Part shown: positions 35,468-42,279 of the stretch, piece by piece
Position numbering within the stretch: position 1 is the first letter of the stretch
Layout of the letters: every line of letters begins with the position of its first letter
Assembly (NCBI RefSeq): GCF_006542665.1
Contig: NZ_AP019735.1
Location: forward strand, 62,001 to 126,000
DNA from: Alistipes communis
GTDB lineage: Bacteria > Bacteroidota > Bacteroidia > Bacteroidales > Rikenellaceae
Length of the DNA stretch: 64,000 bases
Reading direction: 5' to 3'
Notes under the pieces: model-generated
What the model saw: the letters and a program-made list of their open reading frames with translations, nothing else
What the model was told of the DNA's origin: nothing
Database searches by the model: none
Translations under genes and position numbers: made by a program

Positions 35468-35476
35468 TCGAAAGGC

Positions 35477-35899
35477 ATGGAAAAGACCAAAGCCCCCGTC
35501 CGGGGCAGGGGCGGCAGGCCGCCCAAAACGGACACGGCGAAAAATTGCGTGATGGTGCGCTTCACGGACGGGGAATATGCCCGGTTCCTCGCGTTATTCG
35601 AGCAGTCGGGCACGCTCTCGAAGGCCGCTTTCGTCAAAGCACGGGTCTTCGGCGACGAGTTTCGGGTCATACGATCCGACCGGGGGACGATGGAATTCGC
35701 CGCGCGGCTGACCGCTTTCAACGCCCAATTCAGAAAAATAGGCGTGAATTACAACCAGATCGTAAAGGAATTGCACGCGCATTTTTCGCCCAAAAAGGCG
35801 CTCGCTCTGCTCTATAAATTGGAGAGCGAAACGCGCGAACTGGTCGCCGTGGGGACGAAAATAGCGGCTCTCGCTGAGGAATTTCGGCAGCGATGGTAG
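35477..35899 (+). CDS. mobA: mobilization accessory protein MobA (RHH-type)
   Basis: 140 residues: a basic N-terminus with GRGGRPPKTDTAKNCVMVRF, a ribbon-helix-helix-like segment (TDGEYARFLALFEQSGTLSKAAFVKARVFG) and a helical C-terminus with VNYNQIVKELH. This is the small relaxosome protein that precedes the relaxase in Bacteroidales elements; it helps the relaxase find oriT. Its stop overlaps the mobB start by seven bases. Confidence 0.88.
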   Translation: MEKTKAPVRGRGGRPPKTDTAKNCVMVRFTDGEYARFLALFEQSGTLSKAAFVKARVFGDEFRVIRSDRGTMEFAARLTAFNAQFRKIGVNYNQIVKELHAHFSPKKALALLYKLESETRELVAVGTKIAALAEEFRQRW

Positions 35900-37017
35900 C
35901 CAATATTACCACCGGAAAGGACATCTACGGGGCACTCGCTTATAATCAGCGTAAGGTCGATAAAGGTAAAGGGGCGGTGCTTGCGACGAGTAATATCCGC
36001 TTTCCGGCCGACGGACGCTTCGGTGTCGCGGCTCTCGCCGACGAGCTGCTCCGATGGATGCCCTCGCACGTTCGCACCGAAAAACCGGTCGTCCATATCT
36101 CGCTCAACCCCGACCCCGAAGACAGGCTTTCGGACGATGAACTGACCGACATCGCCGCCGAATATATGGAGGGTATGGGCTGGGGCGGCCAGCCCTACGT
36201 CGTCTATAAACATACCGACATCGACCGCCCCCACATCCATATCGTGACGGTGCAGGTGAATAGTTCCGGACGCAAGATCGGCGACAGCCGGCGCAACGAG
36301 CGGAGTGTGGCCGAAACGGAGAAGATCGAGCGTAAATACGGTCTGCACCGCGCCAAAGGGCGGAAGCGGGGCGAACTGTGGCGGCTCGCGCCCGTGGAAC
36401 CTGAAAAAGGCGACCTGAAGCGGCAGATCGCCTCGGTGGTGAAACCTGCCCTCTCGATGTACCGCTTTCAGACCCTCGGCGAACTGCGGGCTCTGCTCGC
36501 GCTGTATCGTATCGGCGTGGAGGAGGTCGGGGGTACGCGGGGCGGACGGTCGTACCGGGGAGTGCTCTATACGGTGCTGGACGCCGACGGAAAGAAAACG
36601 CAGGCTGCGCCGCTGAAAGCCTCCCGATTGGGTGACGACGCCTCGCTGGCGAAGATCGAACGTGTCATGGCCTTTTCCGGGGAACAGATCGGAGGAAAGA
36701 AATTGCTCGCTCTGACACGGCACCGCGTCGGGGAAGCCCTGCTGGATACGACGGACGAAACGGAGCTGCGCGAACGGCTTCGGAAGCGGCATATCGACCT
36801 CTACCTGCGGCGCAACGACACGGGACGGATCACGGGCGTCACCTTCATCGACCATGAAACCCGCTGCGTACTCAACGGCTCGCGGCTGGGCAAGGCGTTC
36901 TCGGCCAATGCGCTGCATGAACGGTTCGCCGTCGGCCGGAAAACGGAGCTCGAACAGCTGCGGCAGTCGCGGCGCAGGCCGCAAATTCGGAAGACACATC
37001 CCTCGCGCCGGAAATAG
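35893..37017 (+). CDS. mobB: relaxase MobB (MobP-type)
   Basis: 374 residues. Motif I carries the presumed catalytic Tyr in ALAYNQRKV (residues 15-23). Motif III is YKHTDIDRPHIHIVTVQVN, the metal-binding His cluster. A charged C-terminus ends in SRRRPQIRKTHPSRRK. It nicks oriT and leads the strand into the recipient. It is overlapped by mobA; the usual third gene, mobC, is displaced about 21 kb away and lies on the opposite strand. Confidence 0.93.
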   Translation: MVANITTGKDIYGALAYNQRKVDKGKGAVLATSNIRFPADGRFGVAALADELLRWMPSHVRTEKPVVHISLNPDPEDRLSDDELTDIAAEYMEGMGWGGQPYVVYKHTDIDRPHIHIVTVQVNSSGRKIGDSRRNERSVAETEKIERKYGLHRAKGRKRGELWRLAPVEPEKGDLKRQIASVVKPALSMYRFQTLGELRALLALYRIGVEEVGGTRGGRSYRGVLYTVLDADGKKTQAAPLKASRLGDDASLAKIERVMAFSGEQIGGKKLLALTRHRVGEALLDTTDETELRERLRKRHIDLYLRRNDTGRITGVTFIDHETRCVLNGSRLGKAFSANALHERFAVGRKTELEQLRQSRRRPQIRKTHPSRRK

Positions 37018-37030
37018 CCTCGCATCGAAA

Positions 37031-37097
37031 AGGGGCCGCCGGAAGTCCGGCGACCCCTCAGGAGGTTTTTGTTTCCGGATGAGCGCGGCTCATCCGG
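37031..37097. terminator. two hairpins between mobB and a convergent HTH gene
   Basis: First, AGGGG-CGCCGGA paired with TCCGGCG-CCCCT (37031-37058), followed by GGAGGTTTTTG. Second, a perfect CCGGATGAGC-GCG-GCTCATCCGG (37075-37097), followed by a GGGTTTTC run. Both suit termination of mobB and of the facing gene. Confidence 0.75.
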
Positions 37098-37115
37098 CGT
37101 GAGGGTTTTCAGTCG

Positions 37116-37433
37116 TTACGGACGCTGGTCTTCACGGCGCCGGGCGAACATAGCGAAATTGTCGCGGATGAACTCCTGCACGTCCGACTCCTTGTAGAAA
37201 GCCTTCTGGTTCAGCATCCGGTACTTTAGGCCGCACTTCGAGCGGTAGCGTTGCAGCGTGCGCTTGCTTACGTGCAGCATCCGGCACAGGTCGTAGTTGT
37301 CGAAGAGTTTCTCACCGTTTTCCAGCGTCGGATACTCCTGCGCTTTGGGCGGCTTCTGGCGTTGTTCTATTGCTTCGAGCCGCTCCATGATGCGGCGCAT
37401 CCATATATCGAAATATTCTTTTTCCAGTAACAT
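37116..37433 (-). CDS. MerR/excisionase-type helix-turn-helix protein (105 aa)
   Basis: 105 residues from the ATG at 37433. The N-terminus is helical (FDIWMRRIMERLEAIEQRQK), followed by a winged HTH of the helix_turn_helix_17 type: FDNYDLCRMLHVSKRTLQRY RSKCG, then LKYRMLNQKAFYKESDVQEF. Small proteins of this family are standard in Bacteroidales conjugative elements as excision or transfer regulators. A longer reading frame upstream lacks family features and is rejected. Confidence 0.82.
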   Translation of the reverse strand: MLLEKEYFDIWMRRIMERLEAIEQRQKPPKAQEYPTLENGEKLFDNYDLCRMLHVSKRTLQRYRSKCGLKYRMLNQKAFYKESDVQEFIRDNFAMFARRREDQRP

Positions 37434-37547
37434 GATCTCTGATTTTTTTGATTCGTAATGATTCGTAGTGCTTTCGTTACTGGTGCATGGCACGGATCGC
37501 CGCGCGGCAGGTATCGCGGGTGTTCTCCATTCCGGCGGGTAAAAACG

Positions 37548-37587
37548 CAGGAGGGCTTCGATGCGTTTACGCATCGAAGCCCTCCTG
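37548..37587. repeat. perfect 19-bp hairpin with two-base loop
   Basis: CAGGAGGGCTTCGATGCGT (37548-37566), TT, then its exact complement (37569-37587). There is no T run, so it is not an ordinary terminator. As DNA it is a 40-base near-perfect palindrome. Confidence 0.85.
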
Positions 37588-38052
37588 CTGGGGAAATTGG
37601 AGCGTGCGGCTTCTGGCCTGCCGTGTGGCGGTGGCATATCAACGGCCTCGCCCGCATACCCGCCCGCCTCGTCGGACGAACGGAGGTCGCATGCGGCGAT
37701 GAATTGCAACGGCAAATATTCGGACGGACGGTACGGAAAACTCCGCAATGGCTGTCCGCACTCCGAAATCCGCTCCTTCCGGCAACCCTCCGCACTCCGG
37801 AAGCGCCGCCACCCTGCGAACCGAAAAAGCCTCCGGAACATACGCTCGAAGGCTTTCTATGGTATGGACATACAGGAACGATCCCCGCTGCCATTGGCTG
37901 CGGAGCCGTCGTCCGCAAGGGATCGGTACGGAATCTGTGTACGCTGCCTGCCTTTTATATCTGTGTTTGGCAACTATATCCCGCCTTACACCGCCGTACC
38001 TCCGAAACCCGACTGCCGAAGCGGGTCTTGTCCGAAGCCTCCGTCAAGGCGG

Positions 38053-38069
38053 TTTTTTTTGGGGGGGGG
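38053..38069 (+). repeat. T8G9 homopolymer tract
   Basis: Eight T residues followed by nine G residues, after a short GCCT/AGGC stem (38039-38050). The T run could end a + strand transcript. The G tract is long enough for slippage. Confidence 0.6.
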
Positions 38070-38177
38070 CTCCGATCTGTAAATGCGGCTCTGCCGCGAA
38101 CGCTCCGGCAGCCGGTCGTGTGCAGCGACTCGGAAAACCGACGGAATGTAAAGCAAGGTATGGCTGCCTTGTTTTTC

Positions 38178-38615
38178 TCAGGCCCGAAAGCCGGCTTCAG
38201 ATTCGTACCCGCCTGCGCCGCTTCTGTGCTTCCTCGTGCCGTCCAGCCCGAAGCGGCGGGCGATCTGCGAGACGTTGTATTCGATGTAATCCATGCTGCT
38301 GCTGCGCGCCTCGACCGCCTCCTTGTATTCGGCACGGGTGGCAGGCTGCTGCCCTCGAAGCTGGCCGAGCCGGATAGTTCCGGCCTCCTCCTTGTCGCAT
38401 GAAATATCGTATCGCGCCAGCATAAGGTGCCGGTGATATTTGCAGATATGTCCCTTCAGCCCGGAAAGACTCACGCTGCATGTCCGGCTGATTTCACGGC
38501 AGGAGAGGCGGGTCGAGCGATAGAGTTCGACGGCCTCGCGGTATCGCTCTGTCGTCTTCGGTTGGGGATTCGGGGTGCTGGAGCTTCCGGTCGATATGAT
38601 CGGTTCATTTTTCAT
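38178..38615 (-). CDS. HTH repeat protein, probably C-terminally altered
   Basis: 145 residues from MKNEPIISTG (an upstream ATG at 38672 adds 19). Two related helical units are seen: RYREAVELYRSTRLSCREISRTCSVSLSGLKGHICKYHRHLMLARY and EYKEAVEARSSSMDYIEYNVSQIARRFGLDGT. Both look like transposase-type HTH units. After GLDGT the second unit changes into a Gly/Arg/Ser stretch (RKHRSGAGGYESEAGFRA) unlike the first, suggesting a frameshift or truncation. Likely a DNA-binding protein of an ICE; function unknown. Confidence 0.55.
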   Translation of the reverse strand: MKNEPIISTGSSSTPNPQPKTTERYREAVELYRSTRLSCREISRTCSVSLSGLKGHICKYHRHLMLARYDISCDKEEAGTIRLGQLRGQQPATRAEYKEAVEARSSSMDYIEYNVSQIARRFGLDGTRKHRSGAGGYESEAGFRA

Positions 38616-39084
38616 CCTGTAAATAGTCTGGAGTTCTTGGGTAGAGCCGCGTATTATCCTCATTGTTTTCATCGGATAAGTACTTTTTCTGCAGCGATTT
38701 TCAGAACTGATTGTTCGGTAGCCTGTACGCCTTGAAATAGTTCAGATGTTCGTAGTAGGAGACGATTGCGGGGAGCATCTTCGTCTGCCGCCGGACAGGG
38801 GTGCGGCCTGCTCTGTCGGCAGCATCTCCAGTAAGCATACCCGCACGACGGATGCCCGTTCCGGAACGGCACGAGTGCGGGATCGGCCGCTATCGCACTG
38901 CGGCAGGGCAGACCGTTTCTGTCGATACAGCGGTAGGGAAAGCCGGCATCGAAACCCGCATCCGTGCATATATCTCTCGCGCTGCGCTCCGTCGCATAGT
39001 ATATGCCGACCCGACTTCGTTCCGGAAAATTTTGCCCTGACTGTTATCCGGATCGGTTGTAACCGCAATTCCCTACGTATAGGG
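38616..39084. other. region without a supported gene, possible gene remnant
   Basis: No convincing intact gene. On the minus strand a short frame (about 38795-38706) reads TKMLPAIVSYYEHLNYFKAY and then stops, which looks like the tail of a decayed protein. The rest has no recognisable feature. Confidence 0.4.
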
Positions 39085-40257
39085 TCAGTAGGTCAGTCCG
39101 AATGCCCAGAGGGGTATCGTGTTGCGGTGCCCGTACTCGATGTCATCCTTCACCACATAGGCGTTCCCGATGTCGCGGATCTGCTTCTGCGTTTTGTTGC
39201 GGCCGCCCACCTCGAACGTGAGCCCGCCGATCCGGAAGTCGGCCACCGAAGACGAAGTTACGGTCTGCGCCGGAGCCAACAACGAAAGGAATACCGTTTC
39301 GCGGACGTTGCCCACGTCGGGCGTCGTGTCCGAGAGGGCGTAGGCAAGGTTGGTGTTGTTCAGGTATATCTTGTCCACCTTGCCCAGCGCGCTGATCCCA
39401 TGCGTGTCGTCGCGCAAAATATTGATAAGTTGCGCCTTTTCCAGATAAACCATCAGATCGGCCACCATGTTGCGGTTGATGTTCAGGTCGCGGGCCAGCT
39501 TCGAGTAATTGGGCTTGAAAGGAACGCTCTGCGCGACGATATAAAGCAGCTTTTTGAGCTTCTGAGCCGTGGAGGTCGTCATCTCGGCGAATGCAGGAAT
39601 GTCGTTATCTACTACCTGATTGATGACGCTTAGCAACCGGAGGTAGTAACCGCTCTCCTGAAAATAGGGATAGTAGCCCTCCTTCAGGTACTCCTTGAAC
39701 AGCGCCACGGGACGGTGTTCCGCATAGGGGAAGTCGATCTTGTTCCGTACGACCTGTCCGAGCGTATGGGCGGGAATACGGATGCCCTTGCCGATAGCCA
39801 GGTATTCCCGGAATGAGAGCCCCGGCAGGCGATATTCCAGCTTGCGGCGGCTCAGGTCGGCCCCGCCCTTCTCCAGATCGAGGATGGACGAACCCGTATA
39901 GCCCACGCGCAGCGTTGCATAGGTGTCGTAGATGTTCTTGATCTCGGTGGACCAGTTCTTATATTTGTGTATCTCGTCGATATAGAGCGCCTTGCCGCCC
40001 TCCCGATAGAACTGTCCGGCCAGCTCCACGAGCGTATGCGTCGAGAAATAGAGGTCGTCGGCCGACACGTAGAGCGTGGTCTCCGCATCCTCGTGCAGTT
40101 TGATGTGCTGCAATACGAGCGTCGATTTGCCGACGCCCCGCGCTCCGAGGATAGCCACAAGGCGGCTCTCCCACAAAATCTTGTCGTGAATGTCGCGCAC
40201 ATATTCGGTCGGCGTGTTCTGAAGCCGCGTCCGGAAGGTTCTTATCAAAGTATCCAT
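39085..40257 (-). CDS. AAA_14/DUF4143 ATPase
   Basis: 390 residues from the ATG at 40257. Walker A is LVAILGARGVGKSTLVLQHI (residues 33-52), Walker B is KALYIDEIHKYKNW and sensor-like GYTGSSILDLEKG follows. A DUF4143 C-terminal domain holds YSKLARDLNINRNMVADLMVYLEKAQLI (winged helix) and VADFRIGGLTFEVGGRNKTQ (nuclease-like strand with E-G-K). Proteins of this group are abundant in Bacteroidales and of unknown function. A longer upstream frame is not supported. Confidence 0.88.
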   Translation of the reverse strand: MDTLIRTFRTRLQNTPTEYVRDIHDKILWESRLVAILGARGVGKSTLVLQHIKLHEDAETTLYVSADDLYFSTHTLVELAGQFYREGGKALYIDEIHKYKNWSTEIKNIYDTYATLRVGYTGSSILDLEKGGADLSRRKLEYRLPGLSFREYLAIGKGIRIPAHTLGQVVRNKIDFPYAEHRPVALFKEYLKEGYYPYFQESGYYLRLLSVINQVVDNDIPAFAEMTTSTAQKLKKLLYIVAQSVPFKPNYSKLARDLNINRNMVADLMVYLEKAQLINILRDDTHGISALGKVDKIYLNNTNLAYALSDTTPDVGNVRETVFLSLLAPAQTVTSSSVADFRIGGLTFEVGGRNKTQKQIRDIGNAYVVKDDIEYGHRNTIPLWAFGLTY

Positions 40258-40405
40258 ACTTACTTGCTTTGTCCGTTTTGCACAAAGATAACAAAATTGC
40301 ACGATGTATAATGCAATTCCCATGCAAAAAAGATGGATTCATACGGCAGCCTCGCTTCCGCATCCGACGGGACTGACTTTCCATGAAAAAGGGTTGCACT
40401 TTCGG

Positions 40406-40530
40406 AGCGGTTCCAGTGGCAGCAGCTTGCACGGCACGGGGGCGTCGCGCAGACGTCGGAGTTCCTTCGCCGCGATCTTCACGGCTTCGGCCTTGATACG
40501 GTCGTAGTTCACCCTGAACGTATTCTCCAT
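40406..40530 (-). pseudogene. mobC 3'-end remnant
   Basis: The frame reads MENTFRVNYDRIKAEAVKIAAKELRRLRDAPVPCKLLP and corresponds to the last 40 residues of intact MobC at 57916 (MQETIKENYDRIKAEAAEIV ... LRKDPVLCKLLP). At DNA level the two share an identical 29-base block (40482-40510 and 57999-58027) and a 15-base block (40418-40432 and 57935-57949). No other part of mobC is present here. It marks the left border of the RiPP island. Confidence 0.85.
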
Positions 40531-40620
40531 GCGGACAAGACATTGCGGGACGCTACCTGATACGCCCCGTCTTCATCTGCTGAGACAGCCCATGTTTCGA
40601 ACCCGATTGTTTTATGAAAT

Positions 40621-40652
40621 CATCCCCGTCAAAAGTATTTTTGGCGGGGATG
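40621..40652. terminator. hairpin terminator after the last RiPP-island gene
   Basis: CATCCCCG-CAAAA pairs with TTTTG-CGGGGATG around a short loop. It is 17 bases beyond the stop of the minus-strand peptide gene at 40670 and probably ends the island transcript. Confidence 0.75.
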
Positions 40653-40669
40653 AATTGCATTTTGGGAAA

Positions 40670-40894
40670 TTAGAATCTGTGAGTATGCCCCACCGTCCCC
40701 GGGCTTATCTTATTATTAAAATTGTTGGGAGGTGGATCATAATTGAATGAATAATTTCCTTCCGGCGGTTTGTTGACGATGGTGCTTTGCTGTTGATCGA
40801 TATCACCGCCTGAAATCTCCCCGCTTTCCCTTCTTGAAATTCGATCAAAAAGGTTCTGCTGATCTTGTAGTGATAAATTGAATTTCTTTTTCAT
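40670..40894 (-). CDS. precursor-like peptide with GG site and Asn/Pro-rich core (74 aa)
   Basis: 74 residues. The N-terminus MKKKFNLSLQDQQNLFDRIS is an amphipathic helix-like leader. ESGEISGG at residues 23-30 gives a double-Gly site suited to the C39 exporter. The following 44 residues are core-like: DIDQQQSTIVNKPPEGNYSF then NYDPPPNNFNNKISPGTVGH and THRF, rich in Asn, Pro and Tyr, with no Cys. The leader differs from those of the other two precursors, so a different enzyme, perhaps the B12 radical SAM protein upstream, may modify it. No family recognised; the precursor role is inferred. Confidence 0.6.
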   Translation of the reverse strand: MKKKFNLSLQDQQNLFDRISRRESGEISGGDIDQQQSTIVNKPPEGNYSFNYDPPPNNFNNKISPGTVGHTHRF

Positions 40895-41003
40895 AGCAGT
40901 TTAAGTTTTAGGTTATTTGAATACTGTCTGAACTATTAAGGCTCCTTAAATTTTTTGGTCATAATAAAATTTGGAATCAATATACGGGAGCCCACCCCGT
41001 ATA

Positions 41004-42272
41004 TCAATTTACGACAAAATACATTTCCTGAAAGTTGATCGTCAATCGTTTGAATTCAGCGGGAGGCAGTACACCCAATGTTCCGTCGAAGGGTATTCCC
41101 ATCAACTGGGAATGGGGCATATCTTCGATCACATACAGGTTAGTCATCACACCCGTTTTATCCCCGATTGTCAGTTCCATCTGCGGCAGTATGGCGTATT
41201 CGAGTACCGGATTATATCCGGTCGCGGTTTTCCCGCGTTTGCGTCCGTGTGCCTGCAACGGCGGAAGCCGGTCGCGATGCGCCTCATGGAATTCCGGTTC
41301 GACCGACGATTTCGAGGCTCCCGTATCCCAAACCATCGTTGCGGGGATTCCGTTCAGTTTCACCAGAATATAAGGTATTTTGTGGAGCATCAGATTCCGG
41401 GGAGTATCGGGCAGCGGTGTCGTATGCGACTTTAAGCGCAACTCCCGAACTCCATAGTCCAATTCGATCTCAGGAAAGAGTTGCAACACATCGTTTCCGA
41501 GAATAAGGCTGCAATCCGTAACTCCCGTCTCTTCGAGAGGCAAGACCACACACGGAATATTGACGAACACGGCCGCGCCCAATCGCAGGGTGTCGAGCAA
41601 TGCGAGAGGGCACCGCGTTTCGTTGAACCGGATCGAATCCGCCGACAGCGGTAACCCCAATCTCTCCGTCAATTGCTTGTCGATAACCGTCATTTGCCCT
41701 CCGGAATCAAGCATTGCGCTGATACGTTGTGTGCCGCGGACAGCCGTGAACTTGATTTGTTCGTCCTCGACGTCGAACGGTATGTCGTAGTTCGCGTCGG
41801 CATCCGATATTTCCATTCGGGGCCACTGGGATTGCAGCCCGAAAAGGACGGCATTGGTCTCAAAGGCAGTCCGCGTCCCCTCGTCCATATAGTCACGGCC
41901 TTGCGCAAGCAGGCTCGTACAAATATCATGGGCAGCATTGAAGTGTCCGAGTTTTGCCAGATTGTCGGACATCATCCAGAACAATGAGAAAAAGTTGCCG
42001 CCCATTTGGGCGTTGTACTCATCGTACATGCGCTGGATTTTCTCGACGGCGCCCGCCGGATTGTTGAAATTATGATCGAGCAGCGCTCCCGAGAACAGCC
42101 GCATGTAATCACTCAGACTGTCGGCGGTCCGCTCATAACGGACTCTCGTTTCGAACCAGTCGCTTCGGGAGATAGCCTCTCCGATTGCATTATCATACGG
42201 GTTTTCTTGGGCGGCCCCGATTTGCACCGGAAGGACTGCGAACAGCAGACAAATGATTTTACGAATAATCAT
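41004..42272 (-). CDS. secreted retropepsin-like aspartic protease
   Basis: 422 residues from the ATG at 42272 with a signal peptide (IICLLFAVLPVQIGAAQ). Two pepsin/retropepsin catalytic motifs are present: ISAMLDSGGQMTVIDKQL (DSG, about residue 200) and ATMVWDTGASKSSVEP (DTG, about residue 325). Each is followed by a hydrophobic-Gly strand (SLILGNDVLQLFP, SQLMGIPFDGTLG). This implies a single-chain, two-lobed protease in the periplasm. It is in the RiPP operon, seven bases after the B12 radical SAM gene, so it may trim exported peptide or confer immunity. Those roles are inference. Confidence 0.8.
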   Translation of the reverse strand: MIIRKIICLLFAVLPVQIGAAQENPYDNAIGEAISRSDWFETRVRYERTADSLSDYMRLFSGALLDHNFNNPAGAVEKIQRMYDEYNAQMGGNFFSLFWMMSDNLAKLGHFNAAHDICTSLLAQGRDYMDEGTRTAFETNAVLFGLQSQWPRMEISDADANYDIPFDVEDEQIKFTAVRGTQRISAMLDSGGQMTVIDKQLTERLGLPLSADSIRFNETRCPLALLDTLRLGAAVFVNIPCVVLPLEETGVTDCSLILGNDVLQLFPEIELDYGVRELRLKSHTTPLPDTPRNLMLHKIPYILVKLNGIPATMVWDTGASKSSVEPEFHEAHRDRLPPLQAHGRKRGKTATGYNPVLEYAILPQMELTIGDKTGVMTNLYVIEDMPHSQLMGIPFDGTLGVLPPAEFKRLTINFQEMYFVVN

Positions 42273-42279
42273 GGCTTTG

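Larger units (their letters stand above)
34711..35476. other. non-coding divergent region between traA and mobA (candidate oriT)
   Basis: About 770 bases with no convincing gene. It holds three ATKCCTGCAT repeats (34827-34882), an AACCCT-TG-AGGGTT stem just upstream of traA (34748-34761), a long imperfect hairpin (35306-35359) and a second hairpin directly before mobA (35429-35467). Relaxase operons of this family keep oriT next to mobA, so this is the most likely place for it. No nick site can be assigned from sequence alone. Confidence 0.55.
37434..38177. other. 744-base region with no supported gene
   Basis: Several open frames exist on both strands but they overlap one another and have no family features. 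The region contains a perfect 19-base-pair hairpin (37548-37587) and a T8G9 homopolymer (38053-38069). It may hold a structured RNA or a decayed gene; I cannot assign a product. Confidence 0.5.

Noticed and set aside
37458..38402. 314-residue + frame over the hairpin region
   Set aside because: It crosses the palindrome and the T8G9 tract, with low-complexity Arg/Pro content; no family features.
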